A DNA stretch of 64,000 bases from Streptomyces sp. NBC_01571 (GTDB lineage Bacteria > Actinomycetota > Actinomycetes > Streptomycetales > Streptomycetaceae), in the NCBI RefSeq assembly GCF_026339875.1, contig NZ_JAPEPZ010000001.1, forward strand, positions 2,356,001 to 2,420,000. Reading direction: 5' to 3'. A program made the translations under genes and the position numbers. A model generated the notes under the pieces. That model saw nothing but the letters and a program-made list of their open reading frames with translations, was not told the DNA's origin and ran no database searches. Positions 23,396 to 32,400 of this stretch are shown here, in pieces; position 1 is the stretch's first letter; the number at the start of each line of letters is the position of its first letter.

Positions 23396-24541
23396 GTGAC
23401 GACGATCCCCGTCTCCCGGTCCCCTCTCCCCCCCAGCCTGATCGCCACCCTGCCCGGCCACTACTACACCGACCGGGAGATCTTCCGACAGGAACAGGAG
23501 TCCCTGTTCGAGTCGATGTGGTTCTGTGCCGTCCGCTCCGCGGACCTCGCGCGGCCCGGTGCCTTCCGTACCGTGCAGGTCGGCCGGGAGAGCGTCCTGA
23601 TCACCCGCTCACGCACGGGTGAACTGCGTGCCTTCCTGAACGTCTGCCGGCATCGCGGGGCCCGGCTGTGCACGCAGGAGTCGGGCGAGGTCCGCCGCAA
23701 TCTCCAGTGCCCGTACCACGCCTGGACCTACGGCCTCGACGGGAAGCTGGTCGCCGCGCCGAACCTGGTGAAGATGCCGGACATCGACCGCGTCGCGTAC
23801 GGCCTGATCGGGGTGGCGCTGCGGGAGTGGCTCGGCTACGCCTGGGTGTGCCTGGCCGACGAGCCGCCCTCCTTCGAGGAGACGGTGCTGGGCGCGGCCG
23901 TGGAGCGACTGGGCGACGCGGCCGCGATCGAGCACTACGGCACCGAGCAGCTGGCGCTCGGCAGGCGCGTCCGGTACGACGTGAAGGCGAACTGGAAGCT
24001 GATCGTCGAGAACTTCATGGAGTGCTACCACTGCGCCACGATCCACCCCGAGCTCACCGACGTGCTCCCGGAGTTCGCCGAGGGGTACGCCGCCCAGTAC
24101 TACGTGGGGCACGGCGCCGAGTTCGGCGAGGACGTCCGGGGGTTCACGGTCGACGGCAGCGAGGGCTTCGGCCGGCTGCCGGACATAGCGGACGACCAGG
24201 ACCGCCGCTACTACGCGATCACGGTGAAACCGACGGTCTTCGTCAATCTGGTCCCGGACCATGTCATCCTGCACCGCATGTTCCCGCTCGCCGAGGACCG
24301 CACGGTCGTCGAGTGCGACTGGCTCTACGCGCCGGAGGTCGTGGAGTCCGGCGCCGACGTGTCCAGGTCGGTCGAGCTCTTCCACCGGGTCAACGAACAG
24401 GATTTCGAGGCCTGCGAACGTACCCAGCCGGCCATGGCGTCGCGGGCCTACCGGAACGGTGGTGTCCTGGTGCCCACCGAGCATCACATAGGGATCTTCC
24501 ACGAGTGGCTGATCCGGCAATTGGGAGGCGCCAGTGCCTGA
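23396..24541 (+). CDS. Glycine betaine monooxygenase, Rieske oxygenase component
   Basis: A 381-residue Rieske non-haem iron oxygenase. The Rieske ligands are Cys84/His86 (CRHRGA) and Cys105/His108 (CPYHAW). The mononuclear iron site is His212 and His217 in ECYHCATIHPEL, with Asp336 in NEQDFEACE as the likely third ligand. Its family and position between sarcosine oxidase and betaine aldehyde dehydrogenase point to N-demethylation of glycine betaine to dimethylglycine, with formaldehyde as co-product, as in GbcA. Electrons should come from the Rieske ferredoxin and reductase at 15.5-17.1 kb. Its last eight bases overlap the next gene. Other trimethylammonium substrates, such as stachydrine or carnitine, cannot be excluded. 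Confidence 0.87.
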   Translation: MTTIPVSRSPLPPSLIATLPGHYYTDREIFRQEQESLFESMWFCAVRSADLARPGAFRTVQVGRESVLITRSRTGELRAFLNVCRHRGARLCTQESGEVRRNLQCPYHAWTYGLDGKLVAAPNLVKMPDIDRVAYGLIGVALREWLGYAWVCLADEPPSFEETVLGAAVERLGDAAAIEHYGTEQLALGRRVRYDVKANWKLIVENFMECYHCATIHPELTDVLPEFAEGYAAQYYVGHGAEFGEDVRGFTVDGSEGFGRLPDIADDQDRRYYAITVKPTVFVNLVPDHVILHRMFPLAEDRTVVECDWLYAPEVVESGADVSRSVELFHRVNEQDFEACERTQPAMASRAYRNGGVLVPTEHHIGIFHEWLIRQLGGASA

Positions 24542-25994
24542 CCTGTTCATCGACGGTACGTGGCGGGGCGCTCTCGACGAGCGCACCCGGGAGATCCGCT
24601 GCCCCGCCGACGGCTCCCTGGTCGGGGTCGTCGACGAGGCGGGCGGCAAGGACACGGTGGAGGCGATCGCCGCGGCGCGCCGTGCCTTCGACGAGGGGCC
24701 GTGGCCCTCGACCCCGGCGACGGACCGCGGCGACCTGCTGCTGCGCGTCGCCGACCTCCTCGTACGGGACAAGGACGCGCTCGCCCGCGCCGAGTCGCTC
24801 GACACCGGCAAACGGCTCGTCGAGAGCGAGTACGACATCGACGACATCGCGAACTGCTTCCGCTACTTCGGCCGGGCCGCCTCCGCCGAGACGGGCCGGG
24901 TCGTGGACACGGGCACGGCCAGCGTCGACAGCCGGGTCGTGTACGAGCCCGTCGGGGTCTGCGCGCTGATCACGCCCTGGAACTATCCGCTGCTGCAGAC
25001 GGCCTGGAAGGTCGCTCCGGCGCTCGCGGCGGGCAACACCTTCGTGCTCAAGCCGAGCGAGCTCACCCCGCACACGGCTATCCATCTGATGCGGCTCCTC
25101 GAAGAGACCGGGCTGCCGGCCGGAGCGGCCAACCTCGTGCTGGGCGCGGGACCCGAGGCGGGCGCGCCGCTCGCCGACCACCCGGACGTGGACCTCGTCT
25201 CCTTCACCGGCGGCCTGCACACCGGGCGGCGGCTGATGGCCGCGGCGGCCAGGACGGTGAAGAAGGTCGCCCTGGAGCTCGGCGGCAAGAACCCCAACAT
25301 CGTCTTCGCCGACGCGGACTTCGAGACCGCGGTCGACATGGCGCTGACCGCGGTCTTCCTGCACTCCGGGCAGGTCTGCTCGGCGGGGGCCCGGCTGCTG
25401 GTCGAGGACACGCTGCACGACCGGTTCGTCGACGAGCTCGTCCGCAGGGCCGAGCTGATCCGGCTCGGCGGACCGTTCGACGAGCAGGCGCAGACCGGGC
25501 CGCTGGTCTCGGCGGCGCACCGCGCCAAGGTCGAGGCGTACGTCGAGCGGGGCGTCGCGGAGGGCGCGGCGCTGCGCTGCGGCGGAAGGCGACCCGAGGG
25601 GCTCGACGAGGGGTTCTACTATCTGCCCACCGTGCTGGACGAATGCACGGGTGACATGTCCGTGGTCCAGGACGAGTCCTTCGGTCCGGTGCTGACCGTG
25701 GAACGCTTCCGCGACGAGGCGGACGCCGTGCGGCTCGCCAACGACACGATCTACGGCCTGGCCGGCGCCGTGTTCACCACGGACGAGGCCAAGGCACAGC
25801 GGGTGGCGGCGCGGCTGCGGCTCGGGACGGTCTGGATCAACGACTACCACCCGTATGTCCCGCAGGCCGAATGGGGTGGCTTCAAGCAGTCCGGTTTCGG
25901 CCGGGAGCTCGGACCGGCCGGCCTCGCCGAGTACCGCGAGGCGAAGCACATCTGGCGCAACACCGATCCGTCTCCGCAGGGCTGGTTCGCGTGA
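24534..25994 (+). CDS. betB: Betaine aldehyde dehydrogenase
   Basis: An NAD-dependent aldehyde dehydrogenase of 486 residues, normal for the family. ITPWNYP (Asn150) and the general base Glu248 in LELGGKNP are visible, with nucleophile Cys282 in SGQVCSAGARL. It oxidises betaine aldehyde made by the choline oxidase encoded at 27809 to glycine betaine; choline oxidase can also do this step itself. The GTG start overlaps the end of the monooxygenase gene by eight bases, implying coupled translation. Other aldehydes are possible, but the cluster strongly favours this substrate. Confidence 0.88.
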   Translation: MPDLFIDGTWRGALDERTREIRCPADGSLVGVVDEAGGKDTVEAIAAARRAFDEGPWPSTPATDRGDLLLRVADLLVRDKDALARAESLDTGKRLVESEYDIDDIANCFRYFGRAASAETGRVVDTGTASVDSRVVYEPVGVCALITPWNYPLLQTAWKVAPALAAGNTFVLKPSELTPHTAIHLMRLLEETGLPAGAANLVLGAGPEAGAPLADHPDVDLVSFTGGLHTGRRLMAAAARTVKKVALELGGKNPNIVFADADFETAVDMALTAVFLHSGQVCSAGARLLVEDTLHDRFVDELVRRAELIRLGGPFDEQAQTGPLVSAAHRAKVEAYVERGVAEGAALRCGGRRPEGLDEGFYYLPTVLDECTGDMSVVQDESFGPVLTVERFRDEADAVRLANDTIYGLAGAVFTTDEAKAQRVAARLRLGTVWINDYHPYVPQAEWGGFKQSGFGRELGPAGLAEYREAKHIWRNTDPSPQGWFA

Positions 25995-26196
25995 TCCACC
26001 GGTGATCCCCTGACGGTCGCCCGATCCACCACCCGGATCCAACACCTGGATCCATCACCCTGCCGCCGCAACCTCCCGAGTCCCCCTGTCCCCCTCTGTC
26101 TCCCTGTCACCCGACTCCCCTGTCCACGCACCCGCCGCCACCCCCCGACTCCACCCGCACGAGCCGCGTCCCTCTCCCCGATCCAGGAGGCCGCTC

Positions 26197-27759
26197 ATGA
26201 CCACCCTTCCACCGACCACCGACCAGAACGACGACGCCGAACTCTCCGAGTTCGGCTACAAGCCGGAGCTGAAGCGCACCCTCGGCAACTTCCACACCTT
26301 CGCCGCGGGCATCAGCTACATCTCCATCCTCACCGGTACCTTCCAGCTCTTCTACTTCGGCTACGGCAGCGGCGGTCCCGCCTACTGGTGGTCCTGGCCG
26401 ATGGTGTTCATCGGCCAGTTCATGGTCGCGCTCTGCTTCGCCGAACTCGCCGCCCGCTACCCGGTGGCCGGTTCCGTCTACAACTGGTCGAAGAAGGTGG
26501 GCAATCCGCACATAGGCTGGCTCGCAGGCTGGATGATGCTGCTCGCGTCGATCGTGTCGATCGCGGCCGTCGCACTCGCCTATCAGCTGACGCTTCCGCA
26601 GATCTCCTCCACCTTCCAGTTCGTGGGCGACGGCACGGGAAAGTACGACGTCGCCACCAACGCCGTACTGCTGGCGGCCGTACTGATCCTGTTCACCACC
26701 CTGGTCAACGCGTTCGGCGTGAAGCTGATGGCGACCATCAACACCGCGGGTGTCTTCATCGAGCTGATCGCCACCGTCGTGCTGATCATCCTGTTCGCGG
26801 TGCACATCACACGCGGCCCCCAGGTGGTGATGGACACCCAGGGCACCGGCGACGGGCAGTCGTTCGGCTATCTCGGCGCGTTCCTGGTGGCCTCGCTGGC
26901 GTCCGCCTACGTGATGTACGGCTTCGACACGGCCTCGTCGCTCGGTGAGGAGTGCCTCGACCCCTCGCGGAACGCGCCGCGCGCCATCATCCGCGCCATC
27001 GTCGCCTCCTTCGTCCTCGGCGGGCTCGTGCTGCTCCTCGCGCTGATGAGCGTCTCCAGCCTGAAGGGCGAGAAGCTCTCGACGGACGGGCTGCAGTACA
27101 TCGTCCTCGACGTGCTCGGCCCGACGGCCGGCAAGGCGATGCTGTGGTGTGTGCTGATCGCGGTCACGGTGTGCGCGCTGGCCGTGCACACGGCGGCGGT
27201 CCGGCTGGCCTTCGCGATGGCCCGCGACACCAACCTGCCCGCCTCCTCCAAGCTGGCAAAGGTCAACCCGCGGTTCCGGACGCCTGTGCTCCCGACCGTG
27301 ATCATCGGGCTCCTCGCGCTGGCGATCCTGGTGGTCAACATCCGTCAGCCGCAGATCTTCACCGTGGTCACCAGCATCGGCATCATCATGATCTACCTGG
27401 CGTACCTCATGGTCACCGGGCCCATGCTGGTCGCCCGGCTGCGCGGCAAGTGGCAGCCGGCGGGCGACGGCAAGTTCTCGCTGGGGCGCTGGGGGCTGCT
27501 CGTCAACATCGTCGCCGTCGTCTGGGGCGCGGCGATGACGGTCAACCTCATCTGGCCGCGTTCCGCGGTCTACAACGCGAGCGCCCCGTACCACTGGTAC
27601 CTGCGCTGGGGCGCCGTCCTGTTCGTGGCCGTCGTCGCCGGCGGCGGCTTCGCCTACTACTGGTTCGTGCAGCGGCACCGCACCGGGGTGCTCGCCGAGC
27701 ACCAGCTCCGGTCCGACACCTCAGCCGCCACCCCCCTGATCGCCCCCGCCGCCGAGTGA
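26197..27759 (+). CDS. APC-family permease, probably for choline, betaine or a related amine
   Basis: A 520-residue integral membrane protein with about 12 helices of the amino acid-polyamine-organocation family (GabP/BAT1-like). It opens with SEFGYKPELKRTLGNFHTFAAGISYISI and contains YGFDTASSLGEECLDPSRNAPRA, a typical APC stretch. It is not a BCCT or ABC osmoprotectant system, the commoner betaine transporters. An AGGAGG site precedes the ATG. It sits between the aldehyde dehydrogenase and choline oxidase genes, which suggests uptake of a pathway substrate. A 202-base pyrimidine-rich gap precedes it and could hold a second promoter. Confidence 0.85.
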   Translation: MTTLPPTTDQNDDAELSEFGYKPELKRTLGNFHTFAAGISYISILTGTFQLFYFGYGSGGPAYWWSWPMVFIGQFMVALCFAELAARYPVAGSVYNWSKKVGNPHIGWLAGWMMLLASIVSIAAVALAYQLTLPQISSTFQFVGDGTGKYDVATNAVLLAAVLILFTTLVNAFGVKLMATINTAGVFIELIATVVLIILFAVHITRGPQVVMDTQGTGDGQSFGYLGAFLVASLASAYVMYGFDTASSLGEECLDPSRNAPRAIIRAIVASFVLGGLVLLLALMSVSSLKGEKLSTDGLQYIVLDVLGPTAGKAMLWCVLIAVTVCALAVHTAAVRLAFAMARDTNLPASSKLAKVNPRFRTPVLPTVIIGLLALAILVVNIRQPQIFTVVTSIGIIMIYLAYLMVTGPMLVARLRGKWQPAGDGKFSLGRWGLLVNIVAVVWGAAMTVNLIWPRSAVYNASAPYHWYLRWGAVLFVAVVAGGGFAYYWFVQRHRTGVLAEHQLRSDTSAATPLIAPAAE

Positions 27760-27808
27760 GGTCCGGCGGACAACCGGCCGAAGAGCAACCCGAGGAGGTC
27801 GACTCTCC

Positions 27809-29359
27809 ATGAGTGTCGATGAGTTCGACTATGTAGTGGTAGGCGGCGGTACGGCGGGCAACGTGGTGGCGGCCCGGCTCTCGGAGGATCCCTCCGTCAC
27901 CGTGTGCGTGCTGGAGGCGGGGCCCAGCGACGTCGGCGACGACGACGTCCTGAAGCTGGAACGCTGGATGGGACTGCTGGAGTCCGGCTACGACTGGGAC
28001 TACCCCGTCGAACCGCAGGCCAGCGGCAACAGCTTCATGCGGCACGCCCGCGCCAAGGTGCTCGGGGGCTGCTCCTCGCACAACTCCTGCATCGCCTTCT
28101 GGGCCCCCGCGGAGGACCTGGACGACTGGGCCGCGGCGGGTTGTACGGGATGGAGCGCGGCCGAACTCTTCCCGCTCTACCGGCGGTTGGAGTCCAACGA
28201 CGCTCCCGGCGACCACCACGGCCGCACCGGCCCGGTGAAACTGCGCACGCTGAAGGGCGAGGACCCGTGCGGTACCGCACTCCTCGAGGCGTGCGCGCAG
28301 GCGGGCATTCCGACCACGGCCTTCAACACCGGCACGACCGTGGTCCGAGGCGCCAACTGGTTCCAGATCAACTCCGACGAGAACAACATCCGCCAGTCCT
28401 CGTCGGTCGCGTATCTGCACCCGGTCATGGGCAAGCGGCCGAACCTCTCGGTACGGACGGGGGTGCGCGCCAAGAAGCTCGTCCTGGAGGGGCGGCGGTG
28501 CGTGGGCGCCGAGTACCTGGACCCGGACCTGATCCACACCCGGGCGGTGCGCGCCCGCCGCGAGGTGATCGTGTCCTGCGGGTCCATCGACACGCCCAAG
28601 CTGCTGATGCTGTCGGGCATCGGGCCGGCGGCGCATCTGCGCGAGGTCGGTGTCGACGTCGTGGTGGACTCGGCGGGTGTCGGCGAGAACCTCCAGGACC
28701 ATCCCGAGGGCGTCATCATGTGGGAGGCCCGGCAGCCGATGACCACCACGTCCAGCCAGTGGTGGGAGGCGGGCATCTTCTACGACACCGAACCGGGCCT
28801 GGACCGGCCCGACCTGATGTACCACTACGGCTCGGTGCCGTTCGACATGAACACCGCGCGGCACGGATTCCCCACGACCGAGAACGCCTTCTGCCTGACC
28901 CCGAACGTCACCCGCGCGAAGTCACGCGGCACCGTGCGGCTGCGCACCCGCGACTACCGGGACAAGCCGATGGTCGATCCGCGCTACTTCACCCACGAGC
29001 ACGACGTGCGCGTGATGACGTACGGGCTGAGGCTGGCCCGGGAGATCGTGTCGCAGCCCGCGCTGAGCGGCTGGGCGGGGGCCGAACTGGCCCCCGGCCC
29101 GGACATCCGGACGGACGACGAACTGCTCGACTACATCCACAAGACCCACAACACCGTCTACCACCCGTCCTGCACCGTGAAGATGGGCGCGGACGACGAC
29201 ACCTCGGCCCCGCTCGACGCGCGACTGCGGGTCAAGGGGGTCGAGGGTCTGCGGGTCGCGGACGGCTCGGTGATGCCGGATCTCATCTCCGTCAATCCCT
29301 GCATCACGACGATGATGATCGGCGAGAAGTGCGCGGACCTGTTGAAGGAGGACGCGTAG
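27809..29359 (+). CDS. codA: Choline oxidase (GMC flavoprotein)
   Basis: A 516-residue GMC oxidoreductase that matches Arthrobacter choline oxidase over its whole length as far as I recall that sequence. FAD binds at YVVVGGGTAGNVVAARLSE. His91 in GGCSSHNSCIAFWAP corresponds to the histidine with covalent FAD (His99 there). The catalytic YHP motif and the Asn of SVNPCITTMMIGE are kept near the C-terminus. It oxidises choline with oxygen to betaine aldehyde and onward to glycine betaine, releasing hydrogen peroxide. AGGAGG precedes the ATG, 49 bases after the permease. BetA-type choline dehydrogenase is the alternative; the SSHN motif favours an oxidase. Confidence 0.88.
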   Translation: MSVDEFDYVVVGGGTAGNVVAARLSEDPSVTVCVLEAGPSDVGDDDVLKLERWMGLLESGYDWDYPVEPQASGNSFMRHARAKVLGGCSSHNSCIAFWAPAEDLDDWAAAGCTGWSAAELFPLYRRLESNDAPGDHHGRTGPVKLRTLKGEDPCGTALLEACAQAGIPTTAFNTGTTVVRGANWFQINSDENNIRQSSSVAYLHPVMGKRPNLSVRTGVRAKKLVLEGRRCVGAEYLDPDLIHTRAVRARREVIVSCGSIDTPKLLMLSGIGPAAHLREVGVDVVVDSAGVGENLQDHPEGVIMWEARQPMTTTSSQWWEAGIFYDTEPGLDRPDLMYHYGSVPFDMNTARHGFPTTENAFCLTPNVTRAKSRGTVRLRTRDYRDKPMVDPRYFTHEHDVRVMTYGLRLAREIVSQPALSGWAGAELAPGPDIRTDDELLDYIHKTHNTVYHPSCTVKMGADDDTSAPLDARLRVKGVEGLRVADGSVMPDLISVNPCITTMMIGEKCADLLKEDA

Positions 29360-29380
29360 GAGCACTCCGCAAGGGGCGCG

Positions 29381-29435
29381 GGGCCGTGGCCGCCATGCGG
29401 CGGTGCCGCGAACGGCCCGCGGCTCCCCACGGCCC
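29381..29435. terminator. Hairpin between convergent codA and the SMC-like gene
   Basis: GGGCCGTGG at 29381-29389 pairs with CCACGGCCC at 29427-29435, with a further small GC hairpin in the loop. It lies in the 84-base gap between converging genes and probably serves both. Confidence 0.55.
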
Positions 29436-29443
29436 TCCTCCCC

Positions 29444-32400
29444 CTAGGGAGCGATCGGCGCCGGGCGCTTGAACATCCGCGTCGCCGTGATCTCCGTGTG
29501 CACGGCCTCCCCGGCGGGAGCCTCACGCGGAAGTCCCGGCCGGAGGTGTTCCTCCACGCTGATGTACTTCAGCCCGGCGCGCAGGTCGGCGTCGTTGCGC
29601 AACCGGATGACGAGGGGGAACTCGGCGAGCGCGGTCGTGTCGAACAGGCCGGTGGTGTAGAGGAGTTGGACGCCGAGCGCGTCCGAGACGGCCCGCTGCA
29701 GCTCCAGCAGGTACGTCGCGTTGGCGCGCCCGATGGGGTTGTCGAGGAAGAGCGTGCCGGCGTGCCGGTGCTTGTCGCGGCCCCGATCGTTGCTGCGCAG
29801 TGCCGCCATCGTGCAGTAGAGCGCGATGGCGGCGGTCAGCAGCTGCCCGCCGGAGAACACGTCGCCCATCTGCCCGACGGGTACCCGCTCGGCGCGCAGC
29901 ACCGCGTCCGGCTTCAGGATCTCGACCGCGACACCCTTGGGCCGGAGCGCCGCGCCGACGCCCCTCAGCAGGAGCGACATGCCGTCGCGGCGCATGTCGG
30001 AGTTCTTCTTGACCGCCGCGCGGGTGGCCTCGTCGACGACCTCGCCGAGCCGTTCGGTCAGCGTGGCCTGGTCGGGCTCCTCGAAACGGATCCGCAGGAA
30101 CTCCTGGCCTGACCACTCGCCGAGCCCCTCGGGCAGCCGGGACAACCGCTGGGCGGAGCGCAGGGTGGCGAGGGAGGACTCCACGAGCCCGCGCAGCCGG
30201 TCGACGATCGAGTCCCGGTTGCGCTCCAGCTGCTCCAACTCGTCGGTGAGGACCCGCAGCCGGGGCGCGAAGGCGTCCGCCCACTTCTGGGCGTGCTCAG
30301 GCAGCGCGGACGCGGGCAGCTCGCGGATCTGCTGCCGGGCGGGCGTGCGCACCTGCTCGTAGCGCGTGGAGTTGGCGTGCCGTACGAGGATGTCGCCGGC
30401 CTCACGGACGGCGCCCTCGGCGGCGGAGAGGTCGGCGGCACAGCCGCGCAGGGAGCGGCGGGTCTCGGTGGCGGCGTGCCGTGCCTCTTCGAGACTGCCG
30501 GGGTAGGGCTCCTGCTCGTCCTGCTCCTCGTCGGAGTGCTCGCGCAGCAGGTCGCGCAGGAGGGCCGCCGTCTCGTCGAAGCCGCCGGCCGCGTCCTCGG
30601 CGGTGCGGTGGGCGTCGAGCAGTTCGGCGTGCGCCGCCCGGGCCTGGTTCAACGCCTCGGCGCGGGCGGCGAGTTCACCGGTGGCCGTGCGCAGCAGGGT
30701 CTGGGCGTGCTCGGCGTCGCGCGGGACCAGCTCCTCCGACAGTTCCGTGTGGACACCGCCGTCCTCCGGCGCGTGCCGTTCGGCCTCGCCGCGCAGCCGC
30801 CCGAGCTGCTCGCTCGCGGTCGACATCCGGGTCTCCAGGAGCTGTACGAGCTCCTCGGCGCGGGCGGCGGCGGCCTGCCGGGACGGCCCGTCGGAGCCGT
30901 CCGGAGACTCCAGCAACTGTGCCGCGCGGGTGCGGACCTTGTTGCTGAGCCGGTCCAGTTCGGCCAGTGCCGCGCTCTCGTCGCTCTCGGCCCGCGCCTG
31001 CTCGGCCCGCAGGTCGGCGCCGACACCGACCTTCTCGTACAGCTGCGACGCGGCTCGGTAGGCCTCGCGCAGGGCGGGCAGCGACGACTTCGCGGCGTCG
31101 GGCGCGTCCTGCGGTACGTCGTCGGGGGCGCCGGCGATCTCCGCGCGCTCGGCGCGCAGCGCGCGGGCGGTGCGGCGGGCGTCGTCGGCGGCGCGCTGGG
31201 TGGCGCGGCGGTCCTCGTCGGCGGCGCGGGCGCGCTCCAGGCAGGCCTGGGCGCGGGCCTCCGACTCCGTTGCCTCGTCGGCGAGTTCGCGCAGCTTCAC
31301 CTGCCAGCCCGCGCGTTCGCGGAGCCGGAAGGCGAGGCCCGCGAGCGCGTCGGCGGCGCGCCGGGCGCGCTGGGCGGTGTCCTGGCGTTCGTCGCGTACG
31401 AGGGCGGCCTCGGCGGCCGTCTCGTCGGCCTCGGCCCGCACCGTACGCGCCTCCGCGAGTTCGGCCTCGGCCTCCTCGGCGAAGGCGCGGGCTTCCTGGG
31501 CGGCGCCGGCGAGTTCGACGAGCCGGCCGGACGGGCATCCGGTGCGCCAGGACGCGAGCCGCGCCGCCAGCTCCCGGTCCTTGGCGAGGCGGCCGGCCAG
31601 GACGCGGATCTCCTCGTCCCGACCGGTGGCGCGGGCACGCAGCGTCTGCCGTTCCTCGTCGGCGGCGTGCTCGTCGTGCATGGCCGGGTTCGGGGGGACG
31701 AGGAACACCCCGCTGTCTCCGGCGCCGACGGCCGGGGTCGGGGCGAGCAGCGCGGCGGCGGTGCCGACGGCGACGGCGGAGCGCGGCAGCAGCGCCGCCT
31801 CTCCGAGTGCCTCGCGGGCCCGTGCGTGCGTGTCCGGGTCGGTGATGATCACGCCGTCGACGAGTTCCGGGCGGGCGGCCAGCACCCGCGCGTGGTCGAC
31901 CGGGTCGACGGCCTGGGCGAGATAGCGCCAGCCGGGCAGTGCCGGGATGCCGTGCTCGCCGAGGTACTCCACCGTGGCCAGCACGTCCGGGCCGGGCGGC
32001 AGCAGGCCGCCGTCACCGAGGGCACCGAGGATGCGTGCGTCGTCGGCCGCGGCGGTCCGCAGCTCGAACAGCTGGCGTTCGGCGGAGGAGACGCCGTCGT
32101 CGAGGAGCGTGCGCAGCTCGTCGGCGTACTGGTCCAGCTCCTCGGGGGTGAGGGCGCCTTCGGCCGCGGTCCAGGGTTCGGCGGAGGTGTCGCCGCCGGC
32201 TCCGCCGTGGGCGCCGGACGCGGAGTGCCCGGTGCGCCCGGCCGGGTCGTCGCCCGCGCCCGTCTGCCGGCCGAGGCGGCCGGTCGTGGCGTCGGCGGTG
32301 TCCGCGCCCGCCCGGGGCAGCGGCACCCCGCCGCGGGCCCTGGCTCCGGCGCTCGGCAGGCTGAGCAGTTCCGCGAGCCGCTCCTCCCCCGCCAGCCCCT

